A stretch of 64,000 nt of DNA from a bacterium (GTDB lineage Bacteria; Armatimonadota; UBA5829). The translations under genes and the position numbers were made by a program. Below the pieces are notes generated by a model, which ran no database searches, was not told where the DNA came from, and saw only the letters and a list, made by a program, of their open reading frames with translations. Location of the stretch: assembly GCA_021372295.1 (NCBI GenBank), contig JAJFUS010000035.1, forward strand, positions 1-64,000, in the 5' to 3' direction. Positions 8,978 to 18,163 of the stretch are shown here, piece by piece. Position 1 is the stretch's first letter. Every line of letters starts with the position of its first letter.

Positions 8978-9148
8978 ATGAGCAAAGACAGTATCTCAGT
9001 TGACTACCAAAGACATGCCGCTACGGCGGAGCAAAGAATATTAGCATTGCTCGATGCAGCCCTGCGGAGCGAGCCTTTGGCAGATCGCTCAAAGATTGGC
9101 CTCCCAAAATCTGCCCGATCGCGTCGGGGCCAAAAATCTTCGGGGTAG
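8978..9148 (+). CDS. small basic hypothetical protein
   Basis: 56 residues from an ATG preceded by GGTGTGGAGGAC, a good ribosome site. The N-terminal half is helical and neutral (YQRHAATAEQRILALLDAAL); the C-terminus is basic (KSARSRRGQK). No family is recognised. It ends just before a terminator hairpin, which supports a real short transcript. There are no neighbours on the same strand. Confidence 0.45.
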   Translation: MSKDSISVDYQRHAATAEQRILALLDAALRSEPLADRSKIGLPKSARSRRGQKSSG

Positions 9149-9182
9149 AAGAACACCCGGCTGAAGATATACGACGCGAATT

Positions 9183-9209
9183 GCCCGGGCCTTAACCGGT
9201 CCGGGCTTT
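9183..9209 (+). terminator. intrinsic terminator between convergent transcripts
   Basis: GCCCGGGCC (9183-9191) and GGTCCGGGC (9198-9206), one mismatch, followed by TTT. It ends the small gene at 9148 and lies just before the mutS2 stop at 9228. Confidence 0.6.
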
Positions 9210-9227
9210 CCCATATCTGCCGCCCAT

Positions 9228-11594
9228 TCAGCGCTTGATCTGCGCAATCGTCACGCCCGATCCGCCTTCGTCCTGTTCGCCGAGCCTATACGATTTCACT
9301 CCTTTGTGCGACCGCAAGTACTCCCAAACGGCCTGGCGCATCTGTCCCGTTCCCTTGCCGTGGACAATTCTGACCGAGTCCACTCCGGCAGCCATCGCAT
9401 CATCGATATATTTGTCCAGGTCGATCAACGCGGGCTCCACGCGCATCCCGCGCAAGTGTATTTCCGACTCAAACTCGCGCGCTTTTACCAGAGAGATGCT
9501 TTCTTGAATCTTTTGCGGGACAACCTCGTGCTCAGCTTTTCCGTGGGGCTTTCGCAGCGACGACAGAGGCACGCTCACACGCATAGCTCCCATCAAAACA
9601 ACGACCTTGCCGCCCTCTGGAGGCTCCACAATCTCGCCATTCTGATTGACCCCCGCAATCCCAACAATCGTCCCAGGCTCAAGCACGGCGTCCCTGTCGA
9701 GCTTCTCTTCCTTCTGCTCTTTGACCTCCACGCGCTTGACAGTCTGTTCCTCAAGCTGATCAATCAGCTTTTCAGCCTTTTTCTTAAGATCCTGCGCCCG
9801 CCTGGAGTCGGCCTTCTGCGCCGCGAGCTGTTCGAGCGTGTTTTCGAGCTTACGTGAATACGCCTCGATGATATTTTCGGCGCGCTGCTTAGTCTTACTT
9901 TCAACCCGGCTCTTCACGCTTTCGATGCCGCCAAGCTGCTGCTCATAGCGCTTACGCAGAATCTCAGCGTCGCGAGCGTTGCGCTCGGCAGCCCTGCGCT
10001 GCTCAGCCGCGATCTTATGGCTTTCCTCGATACGACGAATCAATTCATCACTTGCAACCTCGTGACCCGCGATGCTGTTTTGAGCCGAGTCGATGATCGA
10101 TGTATTCAACCCGAGCCGGCTCGCAATTGCAAAGGCATTGCTGCTGCCCGGAATCCCAATCATCAGCCGATATGTGGGTCGAAGACTGACAGGATCGAAC
10201 TCCACACTGGCATTCTCCACGCCATCGCGCATATATGCGTATTCCTTGAGCTCGCCATAATGCGTCGTCGCGATTATCCGCGCGCCTCGCTCCAGAAGAA
10301 AATCGACAATCGCCTTCGCAAGCGCCGCACCCTCGGCTGGGTCGGTTCCCGCACCGACTTCATCCATCAAAACGAGCGTGTTGCGAGTCGCGCCATTGGT
10401 GATCCGCACGATATTGTTGAGGTGGGATGAAAACGTCGAAAGCGACTGCTCGATGCTCTGCTCATCGCCGATATCGGCGTAGACGTTCTCAAAGATCGCC
10501 AGGCGAGTGCCGGGTTCGGCAGGCACATGCATTCCGCAGGCGGCCATAAGAGTGAGCAGCCCGACCGTCTTCAACGCAACGGTCTTACCGCCGGTATTGG
10601 GCCCGGTGACGAGCAGCGCATTGAAATCGCCGCCCAGGGTCATATCTATCGGCACGACATCGCCCTCCAGCAGCGGATGCCTTGCAGAAAGAAGCTCGAT
10701 TTTGCCGTGATCGTTCAAAAGCGGAGCCGTAGCGTCCTGATCCAGGCTGAGCTTGGCGCGAGCCGCGATTGCGTCGATCATACCGACCACGTTCAGCGTC
10801 GCAAGAATTCGAGTGCTGTCCTGCGCCACACAAGCGGTCAGCGCGGCAAGCACCTTTTCGACCTCCTCGCGCTCTTTCACCACAAGCTGTTTGCGCTTAT
10901 TGCCCAGTTCGACCACCGCCGCGGGCTCAATAAAAAGCGTTGCGCCGGACGCGCTGGCGTCGTGGACTATACCTGGGAATTGCCCTCTATGATCGGACTT
11001 GATCGGGATGCAATAGCGATCGCTGCGGATCGTAATGACCGGCTCCTGAATAATCGTCTTATAGGAGCCGCTCTGAAGATAAGAGTTCATCTTCTCCGTG
11101 AGGCGGGATTGCGTGGTACGAAGTTCACTGCGCGCCCGCGCAAGAGCCGCGCTGGCCGAGTCGAGAACGTCGCCGCTTTGCGCAATCGAGCCGGAAATTG
11201 CCCGTTCAATCGGTTCAAAAAGCTCTATTTCAGCACCCAAATCGGCCAAAATCGGATATTTCTCTCTCAATTTGCGCATAAAATGACCCAAACGAGCCGT
11301 GCCATGCAGCGTATTTAAGATCGAAAGCAGGTCACTTGGCTGTAATAACGCCTCCACCGACGCCCTCTCGACATGATGCCGGACATCCTCGATTCCGCCG
11401 AATGGTATATTGCCTTCGTACTGCAGGATCGAGCGAGCCTCGCTGGTTTCCTGCAGCTTTCGGACAGCGACATCCAGGTGTGTGGTGGGGTACGAAAGAC
11501 CGGCGACCTCCCGCCCAAGAGCGCAGGCCGCCTGACTCTGCAGCTTCGAAATTATCTTTTCGAACTCAAGAACTTTGAGTGTATGTTGCTCCAT
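9228..11594 (-). CDS. mutS2: MutS2, Smr-domain ribosome-collision/recombination ATPase
   Basis: 788 residues. Order: core/lever helices, MutS-type ATPase with Walker A GPNTGGKT (331-338), Walker B LVLMDEVGAGTDP, the long coiled coil and KOW-like segment typical of MutS2, and a C-terminal Smr domain (about 708-788) with HLRGMRVEPA and HGKGTGQMR. There is no mismatch-binding domain, so this is not MutS. MutS2 is known to suppress recombination and, in Bacillus, to split collided ribosomes for quality control. RqcH, its downstream partner in that pathway, is also in this window (54560). The ATG at 11594 has a weak upstream site (GATGGA). Confidence 0.95.
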   Translation of the reverse strand: MEQHTLKVLEFEKIISKLQSQAACALGREVAGLSYPTTHLDVAVRKLQETSEARSILQYEGNIPFGGIEDVRHHVERASVEALLQPSDLLSILNTLHGTARLGHFMRKLREKYPILADLGAEIELFEPIERAISGSIAQSGDVLDSASAALARARSELRTTQSRLTEKMNSYLQSGSYKTIIQEPVITIRSDRYCIPIKSDHRGQFPGIVHDASASGATLFIEPAAVVELGNKRKQLVVKEREEVEKVLAALTACVAQDSTRILATLNVVGMIDAIAARAKLSLDQDATAPLLNDHGKIELLSARHPLLEGDVVPIDMTLGGDFNALLVTGPNTGGKTVALKTVGLLTLMAACGMHVPAEPGTRLAIFENVYADIGDEQSIEQSLSTFSSHLNNIVRITNGATRNTLVLMDEVGAGTDPAEGAALAKAIVDFLLERGARIIATTHYGELKEYAYMRDGVENASVEFDPVSLRPTYRLMIGIPGSSNAFAIASRLGLNTSIIDSAQNSIAGHEVASDELIRRIEESHKIAAEQRRAAERNARDAEILRKRYEQQLGGIESVKSRVESKTKQRAENIIEAYSRKLENTLEQLAAQKADSRRAQDLKKKAEKLIDQLEEQTVKRVEVKEQKEEKLDRDAVLEPGTIVGIAGVNQNGEIVEPPEGGKVVVLMGAMRVSVPLSSLRKPHGKAEHEVVPQKIQESISLVKAREFESEIHLRGMRVEPALIDLDKYIDDAMAAGVDSVRIVHGKGTGQMRQAVWEYLRSHKGVKSYRLGEQDEGGSGVTIAQIKR

Positions 11595-11622
11595 TTTTCC
11601 ATCAATCGAGGTGTAATAAAAT

Positions 11623-11970
11623 GCGCGAGCGAGTCTGTAAGCCGGGTTTTGTCTAGTGTGATCATCTATCTAAGCACACGCATTGCTGCGCGGCTTTAGC
11701 GGCGATACCCGGGAGGTCTGCGGGCAGCATCTACCCTCCCCTATTCGGCCTTGCTCCAGGTGGGGTTTACCAAGCCTCCGCCTCACGACGGAGCTGGTGG
11801 TCTCTTACACCACCGTTTCAGCTTTCCCGGCAAGCCGGGGTTTTCTTTTCTGTGGCACTTTCCTTATCCCTGCGCGTGGGACAGTTGCCGCTGGCAACCA
11901 CCTTGCCCTGTGGAGCCCGGACTTTCCTCCCCGACCTTTATGGTCGAAGCGATCACCCGACTCGCTCACG
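11623..11970 (-). ncRNA. rnpB: RNase P RNA (type A-like)
   Basis: On the minus strand the 5' part has the universally conserved GAGGAAAGTCCGGGCTCC (about 11919-11936). The 3' part has AGACAAAACCCGGCTTACAG (about 11636-11655). ACAGAAA and GGTAAACCCC blocks lie between. The ends pair: GTGAGCGAGTC (11959-11969) with GACTCGCTCGCGC (11623-11635), giving helix P1 and setting the boundaries. About 348 nt, a normal length. It is the catalytic RNA that matures tRNA 5' ends. It fills the otherwise gene-free gap between mutS2 and the HEAT-repeat gene on the same strand. Confidence 0.96.
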
Positions 11971-12016
11971 TACATATTACCATTCCCAGGCAGGGGTTTC
12001 AAGCGTTACAACAAGA

Positions 12017-14005
12017 TTATGCCGCTTCAAAATGCGCATTCCTGATACGCTCGGCTGCCTGATGGGCGGCTTGGCGGATGGTCTCGAACTTGTTGCGGCC
12101 GAACAGCGGCTTGTGTGAGGCAATCTTTTCCAGATGCTTGAGCGCTTCATCGGTACCGATCTTGCCCAGCGCCTCGATCGCGGCTAGCTGCTCGGGAGTC
12201 TGGTCACCAACGAGTCCGTTATGCGTTGCCGCGCGCACGATCTGTGGCAGTGTAGATTGGTCGCCGAACTCACCGAGGGCTTCCAGCGCGGCACAGCGCA
12301 CCTCAACGGAATGATGCCCTATAGCCTCCACAAGAATCTCCGAAGTCATCGGAATACGCACTCTCGGAAGCAGTTTGAGAGCTTGCACGGCTAGCGGCGA
12401 GTCTTCGCCTTTGATGACTGTCGCGACTTCCTCCAGCGCCCAGGCTCGACCTATCTCTACGAGAGTCTCAAGCGCGGCCAGCTTGCCGGTAGGCGTTCCG
12501 CAATTTAGGAGGTTCGAGAGTGGAGTTGCCGCCGATGTGCCCGCTTTAATGATTGCTCTGCTAAATGCCGCTTTGAATTCCTCGGACGAATACGTTCCGA
12601 GCAGGCTTACCAGGTCGAGCGCAATCTCCGGGCACAAGTCGATCAGGGAAGCGGCTATTCGCCTGGCGTCATAACTGTTGGTTGCTAACGCCTGATCGAT
12701 CAGAGAAACAAGAGTCTCGGATTGCAATCCTATCAGCGCCGATTTGGCGTTCGAGCGTCGCCACCCAATATCTGTGTCGCTGTTTGCGTCTTCGATGAGA
12801 CTGCCCGCAAAGAGCAGAGCGGTGTCGAGATTATTGATCTCCAATGCGCGCAGCGCAAGTTCCGCCAGCGCATGCGCAATTCGACCGTGCTCGCAAGCGC
12901 TGCTTTCCCATCTCAACAGCGTTATTAAGGTAGTGCCGGTGGAGTTCATGACCGACTTCGGCTGCAGTTCATTGCGCCAAATTGACAGTGGGCCATAGGC
13001 TCGCGCGCCGAAGAGTCGCTCGAAGTTGGACGGCTCGGGCAAAACGCTGATTGGCACAGAATTCAGTTTATCCCACAGGAGATCGTCGACCATAGTCTCG
13101 ATGTCGCTAATTTCAGCTTTAGGTGCGCCGGTTTCGCTTGTCTGGTCGTCATCCTCGAATGTAAAACCGCTGAATGACGGCCGCATGTCTGCCGGCAGTT
13201 TGGAGATGGCCTTTCTGATTTGAGGCGTGGCTTTGTCCCATTCTTCTGAGTCTGTTCCAGCAAGCGATTTCAAGTCATGCAACACCTCGCCCGCTACTTC
13301 ACCGGACGTGTTGTCTCGCTTGAGGGCGTGGAGTTTCGTGACGGCCTCTCTAATCAGCTTAGCAGCCGAGTCGGGGTTGCTGAGTATTTGGGTTATGGGG
13401 AGTTTGGGCGGGTCGTCATCATCGTCCTTGTCCTGCCTGGCCAGCCATTCTATCGCGGATGCAACAGCGCGATCCTCGTTTTCGGGGTTCCATTCCAGTC
13501 GAGATTCGTTGGATTCGTCATCGCACGCTTCGCCTGAAGTGTAGACGGCTTCAGTCAGCGCTATTCGGCTTACGCCTTTCGATCTGAGATATGCGCTGGG
13601 ACTGCCGTTTGCGCGTATATCGCGCGGTTCGACGTTCAGGAATGCGGTGAACTCGCGCAGTTGGTCGACAGGCGGCGCTCCCACGAACGTGATCGCCATC
13701 ACTCCGCGGGCTCTGATGCGATGGAATATATCGATGCTATCGCGCGATATCGTGAAATTATGCTCGTTGACGATCACGGCGCTCTTGGTGAAGACGCATG
13801 TGGCGCGTTCGTAGCTTGCCACAAATTCACGAACGCATTCGGCCAATTCTTCTATGACTTCGCCCGAATTGGGATGATCCGCGCCGTACAGGCTGATCTG
13901 CCTGCGCGCCAGTTCGATTGCTTTGAGCATATCGTGAAGAGCGCGGGGCTGTTCTTGTTGTTCAAAAATTTCATCGCGCGATATATGTCGATTGTCTTCA
14001 GTCAT
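12017..14005 (-). CDS. HEAT-repeat protein of unknown function
   Basis: 662 residues, no signal peptide or membrane segment. The N-terminal 170 residues (helical, with LARRQISLYGADHPNS and IRARGVMAITFVGAP) look like a separate domain. A linker rich in Asp and Glu follows. The last about 250 residues are HEAT-like repeats (LKLLPRVRIPMTSEILVEAI, HSVEVRCAALEALGEFGD, AAIEALGKIGTDEALKHLEK). It would be a cytoplasmic scaffold. ATG at 14005, with AGAGGA about 12 bases upstream. It precedes rnpB on the same strand. Its partner and role are unknown. Confidence 0.75.
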   Translation of the reverse strand: MTEDNRHISRDEIFEQQEQPRALHDMLKAIELARRQISLYGADHPNSGEVIEELAECVREFVASYERATCVFTKSAVIVNEHNFTISRDSIDIFHRIRARGVMAITFVGAPPVDQLREFTAFLNVEPRDIRANGSPSAYLRSKGVSRIALTEAVYTSGEACDDESNESRLEWNPENEDRAVASAIEWLARQDKDDDDDPPKLPITQILSNPDSAAKLIREAVTKLHALKRDNTSGEVAGEVLHDLKSLAGTDSEEWDKATPQIRKAISKLPADMRPSFSGFTFEDDDQTSETGAPKAEISDIETMVDDLLWDKLNSVPISVLPEPSNFERLFGARAYGPLSIWRNELQPKSVMNSTGTTLITLLRWESSACEHGRIAHALAELALRALEINNLDTALLFAGSLIEDANSDTDIGWRRSNAKSALIGLQSETLVSLIDQALATNSYDARRIAASLIDLCPEIALDLVSLLGTYSSEEFKAAFSRAIIKAGTSAATPLSNLLNCGTPTGKLAALETLVEIGRAWALEEVATVIKGEDSPLAVQALKLLPRVRIPMTSEILVEAIGHHSVEVRCAALEALGEFGDQSTLPQIVRAATHNGLVGDQTPEQLAAIEALGKIGTDEALKHLEKIASHKPLFGRNKFETIRQAAHQAAERIRNAHFEAA

Positions 14006-14065
14006 CCGGCTGGTTGTCCTCTGATGCTGCTAAAGATTCTATTCCACAGTGGCGTGAATATGTGC

Positions 14066-14071
14066 TATAGT
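14066..14071 (+). promoter_or_regulatory. extended -10 immediately before a start codon
   Basis: TGTGCTATAGT places an extended -10 (TATAGT at 14066-14071) only 10 bases from the ATG at 14082, which would give a leaderless mRNA. Confidence 0.4.
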
Positions 14072-14081
14072 TGAAGATGCT

Positions 14082-14318
14082 ATGGAGAAATACGACAAGA
14101 AAGAAGCCTACGAATACTGCGAGATACGCGGCACGATGGTTCGGCTGGAAGTGATTCGGGTGACAGCGCTTATGCCGGATTACGTCCGATCAGAGATGAA
14201 TTTGATGCCGGTTGGGTGCAATCGGGCGGGCGACTGCAAGCGCGAGGGCATCAGGTGCATTGTTTTCGACCGAGACGGCCGCGACCCATGCCCGGAAGCC
14301 TGGCGGGGGGAATTTTGA
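14082..14318 (+). CDS. small Cys-containing hypothetical protein
   Basis: 78 residues. Cysteines occur in YCEIRG, GCNRAGDCKREGIRC and DPCPEAW, a spacing compatible with a small zinc or metal site, but no named family is recognised. The ATG lies 10 bases after an extended -10, so it is probably leaderless. It is divergent from the HEAT-repeat gene. The stop codon is inside the left arm of the AT-rich hairpin that follows. Confidence 0.6.
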   Translation: MEKYDKKEAYEYCEIRGTMVRLEVIRVTALMPDYVRSEMNLMPVGCNRAGDCKREGIRCIVFDRDGRDPCPEAWRGEF

Positions 14319-14362
14319 ATTCTGAGTTGGCAATGTGCTCCCATAACTCAAAATTCAAAATT
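14311..14362. repeat. AT-rich inverted repeat at the end of the small gene
   Basis: AATTTTGAATTCTGAGTT (14311-14328) and AACTCAAAATTCAAAATT (14345-14362) match in 17 of 18 positions around a 16-base loop. It lies between convergent genes and includes the stop codon of the small protein. It looks like a dispersed intergenic palindrome or bidirectional transcript end. Confidence 0.6.
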
Positions 14363-14368
14363 TAGACG

Positions 14369-14905
14369 TCATAATTCATGTATATATGGCGTGAGGCGTG
14401 GGATCAGCAGCGGGACGTTGCTTCGATATACGTCGTAGTCCTGGCCGAACCTTTTCGACAGCGCTTTTTCCTCGAATATTTTCAGGTACGGAATCATTAT
14501 CGCGACCACTATCGGCAGCATCGCCAGACCCGAGATCGACCTCTGAAGCAGCCCCACGCCAAGCAGCAGAAATAGTAGTCCGATCAGCATCGGGTTTCTT
14601 GTGTAGGCGTAGGGGCCGGTCGTGACCAGCACCTCCGTAGCGTGAAGGGCCGTGCCGAATGCTTCCAGTGGCAGCCCTTTTCCTACGAAGAACAGATATG
14701 TGTATGCCCACGACGCCCAGAATACCCCGACAAGGAACGAAAACGCCGCCAATATGAGCAGTATCTGACTGTCGCCGATTGGTTGGAAGCCGAAAGCGTG
14801 ATCTATTGCCGCCGCCGCGTACCAGTATGCCGTCGGCGCAGCGACTCCCACCAGGATCAGAGACAATACTATACCGAATATGGCCTTTCTTGCGCTGACT
14901 GTCAT
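14369..14905 (-). CDS. isoprenylcysteine carboxyl methyltransferase (ICMT)/NnrU-like membrane methyltransferase
   Basis: 178 residues from the ATG at 14905, chosen over 14935 because TTGGAGGAAT lies 7 bases upstream. Four or five TM helices are followed by the family signature: GPYAYTRNPM, then EEKALSKRFGQDYDVYRSNVP, which form the SAM and substrate site in ICMT/PEMT-like enzymes. It would methylate a lipid or isoprenoid-linked group at the membrane. The real substrate in bacteria is generally unknown. Confidence 0.8.
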   Translation of the reverse strand: MTVSARKAIFGIVLSLILVGVAAPTAYWYAAAAIDHAFGFQPIGDSQILLILAAFSFLVGVFWASWAYTYLFFVGKGLPLEAFGTALHATEVLVTTGPYAYTRNPMLIGLLFLLLGVGLLQRSISGLAMLPIVVAIMIPYLKIFEEKALSKRFGQDYDVYRSNVPLLIPRLTPYIHEL

Positions 14906-14967
14906 GTCGATTCCTCCAAGGGCTCCAACAGTCAATTACCCTGTGAAAGAATGAGGTCAAACGCCAC

Positions 14968-14996
14968 GTGACAATTTGCCCATGAAGTGCTAAACT
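14968..14996 (+). promoter_or_regulatory. promoter of the APC permease gene
   Basis: GTGACA (14968-14973), 17-base spacer and TAAACT (14991-14996) with the extended element TGC. The predicted start near 15003 is 4 bases before the terminator-like hairpin. Confidence 0.5.
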
Positions 14997-15006
14997 ATCG
15001 TGGTAT

Positions 15007-15042
15007 TCACCAGTGTTGGTTCCAGCCTGGTGATTATTTTTT
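15007..15042 (+). promoter_or_regulatory. terminator-like hairpin in the permease leader (possible attenuator)
   Basis: TCACCAG (15007-15013) pairs with CTGGTGA (15027-15033), with extra inner TGG/CCA pairing, and is followed by TTATTTTTT (15034-15042). It lies between the predicted promoter and the start codon at 15070, so full-length mRNA requires read-through. Confidence 0.5.
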
Positions 15043-15069
15043 GTTGTGTGGAATGGCGGAGGTACTATC

Positions 15070-16947
15070 TTGTTTGCTTTTCTTAAGCGGCTGCTTTTCG
15101 GCAGGCCATTGCCGACATCCAGGCAAAAGCATGAGCGTCTGCCGAAGTTTCTGGCGCTACCTGTGTTCGCTTCGGACGCATTGTCGTCGAATGCTTACGC
15201 TACAGAAGAAATTCTGCTGGCATTCGCACTGGCAGGCACCGGTGCGGTTGCCTGGAAGATGGCGCTTCCAATTACGATTGCTATTGTCGCTCTGCTTTGG
15301 ATAGTGGTGCTCTCATACCGGCAGACCATTTTTGCGTATCCACAGGGCGGCGGCAGCTATATAGTAACTAAGGAGAACCTCGGGATTTTGCCGGGGCTGT
15401 TTGCCGCGGCTTCTCTGCTGACCGATTATGTGCTGACTGTCGCTGTAAGTATATCATCCGGCGTGGCGGCTATCGTGTCGGCTTTTCCGCAGCTTAGGGA
15501 GGACAGCGTGGCGCTGGCGGTTTTGGCGGTGGCAGTCGTTGCGCTGGGAAACCTCAGAGGACTGCGAGAGTCGGGAGCACTATTTGCTGTGCCGACCTAC
15601 TCGTTCGTGTTGTCCGTGGGCGTTATGATTATTGTGGGTCTGACCCACGTTGCGACTGGCACTGTGCATCCTGTACACACACAATTCGGCGAGACAGTCA
15701 AACCGATTACAGGGGTTGCATTCTATTTCCTGGTGCTGCGCGCGTTTGCCGGAGGCTGCACCGCTATGACAGGAACCGAGGCGGTCGCTGACGGCATTCC
15801 GGCGTTTCGTCCGCCTGAGTCTAAAAACGCTGCCGCTACGCTGGTGATTATGGCCGCTATACTTGGATTTCTGTTTGTTGGGGTCAGCGTGCTTGCGCAG
15901 ACGTATCAGGCCGTGCCTTATGAGGGCGGCGTGCCATCGGTGATGTCACAAATAGCGCAAGGCGTTTTTGGACGAAGCACATTCTACGTGATTATCCAAA
16001 TGGCTACGGCTGCCATTCTAATCCTGGCGGCGAACACGGCCTATCAGGATTATCCTCGACTCAGCTCGATTCTAGCGAGAGACAGGTTCGCGCCAAGGCA
16101 ACTTGCGAATGTAGGCGACAGGCTTGTTTTCACTAACGGCATACTTGCTCTGAGCTTTTTCGCGGCTATGTTGATTGTGGTCTTTCACGCGCATACATCG
16201 GCACTGATCCCGTTGTACGCTGTGGGAGTCTTCGTTTCGTTTACTCTCTCACAATGGAGTATGAGTATAAGACTTATCAAGCTCAAACAACCTCATTGGA
16301 GGCTGTTTTCGAGCATCAGCCGCTTTGGTTCGGTGGTCACGGGCATTGTGGCCGTCGTGATCGGCGCTATGAAGCTCACTGCGGGGCCACGGGTTCACCT
16401 GGGACCGATTTCCCTGCCTACGGGATCGTATATAGTCCTGATGCTGATTCCGATCATCGTGTATATTCTGATGAAGATTCATCAGCACTACATGGATTTG
16501 GGCGAACAGCTCAGAATCACCGAGTTTGTGGAACCGGCTCCGGTGAAATCGACCGCAATCGTGCTTACGTCGGGAATCCACAAAGGGATTTTAGAGACGC
16601 TGGAATATGCAAGGACTCTCTCGCACGACTGCAGGGCGCTCTACATCGAAACCGATCCCAGTGAGACTCCATTGATCCGCGACAGGTGGGAGAAATTCGG
16701 GCTTGGCGTGCCGCTTGTGATATTGGAGTCGCCGTACAGGTCGGTGATCGGGCCGACGCTCAAGTATCTTGAAGAAGCGAAGAAAGAGCGTCCAGACCAC
16801 ATCGTGACGGTGGTTCTGCCGGAATTTGTCCCCAGAAAGTGGTGGCATAAGATTTTGCACAATCAGAGCGCGATATTTCTTAAGCTGGCGCTGATGTCGT
16901 TTGAAGGTATAGTGGTGACCAACGCGCGCTACTATCTCAGGAGGTAA
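15070..16947 (+). CDS. APC-superfamily amino acid/cation permease with a C-terminal cytoplasmic domain
   Basis: 625 residues from a TTG at 15070, which has GGCGGAGGT 7 bases upstream; the alternative GTG at 15046 has no ribosome site. About 12 TM helices; the N-terminal signature (LPVFASDALSSNAYATEEIL, then PQGGGSYIVTKENLG) is that of the APC-family K+/amino-acid permease subgroup. The last about 125 residues are soluble with a USP-like alternation (AIVLTSGIHKGILETLEYARTL, ALYIETDP). The following gene, 10 bases on, encodes a STAS-USP-USP protein, so the pair probably forms a regulated transporter. The substrate is unknown. Confidence 0.85.
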   Translation: MFAFLKRLLFGRPLPTSRQKHERLPKFLALPVFASDALSSNAYATEEILLAFALAGTGAVAWKMALPITIAIVALLWIVVLSYRQTIFAYPQGGGSYIVTKENLGILPGLFAAASLLTDYVLTVAVSISSGVAAIVSAFPQLREDSVALAVLAVAVVALGNLRGLRESGALFAVPTYSFVLSVGVMIIVGLTHVATGTVHPVHTQFGETVKPITGVAFYFLVLRAFAGGCTAMTGTEAVADGIPAFRPPESKNAAATLVIMAAILGFLFVGVSVLAQTYQAVPYEGGVPSVMSQIAQGVFGRSTFYVIIQMATAAILILAANTAYQDYPRLSSILARDRFAPRQLANVGDRLVFTNGILALSFFAAMLIVVFHAHTSALIPLYAVGVFVSFTLSQWSMSIRLIKLKQPHWRLFSSISRFGSVVTGIVAVVIGAMKLTAGPRVHLGPISLPTGSYIVLMLIPIIVYILMKIHQHYMDLGEQLRITEFVEPAPVKSTAIVLTSGIHKGILETLEYARTLSHDCRALYIETDPSETPLIRDRWEKFGLGVPLVILESPYRSVIGPTLKYLEEAKKERPDHIVTVVLPEFVPRKWWHKILHNQSAIFLKLALMSFEGIVVTNARYYLRR

Positions 16948-16957
16948 GTCTGCGAAT

Positions 16958-18151
16958 ATGATTATTGAAGCGCGAGAAGACACCATTACCCTCAGGGGTT
17001 CTATAAAAACCAATATATGGCCTGCAATCCAGGCTGCCGCTGCGCTGCTTTTGGAACATCATCCTACGGGCATAATAATAGACTGCTCGGCGGTCGATAA
17101 AATCACGGCAAAGGGAGCGGAAACGCTTGCCGACGCCTTTCGATATATTCAGGAGCGCAACGCCCGCATAGTGGTGGCAGCGCTCTCGCCGGAACTTCTG
17201 GAAATCGGGAAAGAAGTGCCGGGGGTGAGGTCGCAGGTGTCGATTGCGGCGACTGTGGACGAAGCAAGGGCATCGCTGGAGCTTGAAGAGGTTACCCCGG
17301 AGCGGGGAAAGGCAAGGCTGGCGGCGGTTGTACCGATGCTTGGCGAATGGCAAAGCGCGGTGGATCATGCATGCAGGCTGGCAATCGGACAGAGCACTGA
17401 GATACATCTCGTCGATCTCATAAAGGTTCCGAGAGCGTTGCCTATCGGTACGCCTCTGCCGGAACGGGAATCTGCAGGACAGCAGCGGCTGGAAACGGGT
17501 AAGGCGCTGGTCGCCGCGATGGGGTTCAAGGTTTTTGCGCATGTGGAAAGAGTGCGAGCCAAGTCTACGGGTCTGATTGACTTTGTGAAGCAGTTGGAAG
17601 CCGATTACGCGGTGGTGAGCATCGATCATGTTGATGCGAACACTCCACAAATTGAGGAGTCCGACGCGATGTCTTTGGCGGAAGCTGCGGATTTCGAGGT
17701 ATCTCTGGTCAAGGGAGCGACCACCGGTCATGAGATGCACGCGAGATATATAATAGTGCCGGCGGTAGGCTCGTGGAGCCATGCGCTCGAACATGCGTGC
17801 AAGTTGGGTCACAAGGACGGGGCTGCGATTAAGGTTGTTTCTCTGATTGTAGTGCCACGCACCGAAGCCATTAATGCGCCCAGACCCGATGCCGAGGCTG
17901 CCGCTGCCGATGCCGCAAAAGAATCGGCGCGAATTGGAAAGCAGTACGGCGCGAAAGTGGAGCATGTGGTCGAAAGAGTGCGTGACCCCATTATTGGGTT
18001 TATGAAAATGTTCGACGCCGGTGATATCGATCTGGCTGTGGTTGGCGTGATGCGCGAGACGACCGGCGACTATCACATCGCGCACGCTATAGCAGAGAGC
18101 CTTCTGCATGAACTGCCATGCGAGACGGTCTTCCTGCGCACGGGAGAATAA
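16958..18151 (+). CDS. STAS-like domain fused to two universal-stress-protein domains
   Basis: 397 residues. Residues 1-105 look like a STAS (anti-sigma-antagonist) fold: ITLRGSIKTN, IIIDCSAVDKITAKGAETLADAF, IVVAALSPELLEI. Residues 112-245 and 255-397 are two USP-like repeats (LAAVVPMLGEWQSAVDHACRLA and YIIVPAVGSWSHALEHACKLG), the second ending LAVVGVMRETTGDYHIAHAIAESLLHELPC. USP proteins bind ATP or other nucleotides. The exact Gly-rich loop is not clear here, so ligand binding is uncertain. The ribosome site CAGGAGGTAAG overlaps the stop of the permease gene, so both are co-translated. A regulatory subunit of the permease is the best guess. Confidence 0.7.
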   Translation: MIIEAREDTITLRGSIKTNIWPAIQAAAALLLEHHPTGIIIDCSAVDKITAKGAETLADAFRYIQERNARIVVAALSPELLEIGKEVPGVRSQVSIAATVDEARASLELEEVTPERGKARLAAVVPMLGEWQSAVDHACRLAIGQSTEIHLVDLIKVPRALPIGTPLPERESAGQQRLETGKALVAAMGFKVFAHVERVRAKSTGLIDFVKQLEADYAVVSIDHVDANTPQIEESDAMSLAEAADFEVSLVKGATTGHEMHARYIIVPAVGSWSHALEHACKLGHKDGAAIKVVSLIVVPRTEAINAPRPDAEAAAADAAKESARIGKQYGAKVEHVVERVRDPIIGFMKMFDAGDIDLAVVGVMRETTGDYHIAHAIAESLLHELPCETVFLRTGE

Positions 18152-18163
18152 CGCGAGGACGTA

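Noticed and set aside
9228..11594. MutS mismatch repair protein
   Set aside because: No N-terminal mismatch-binding domain and a C-terminal Smr domain, so it is MutS2.
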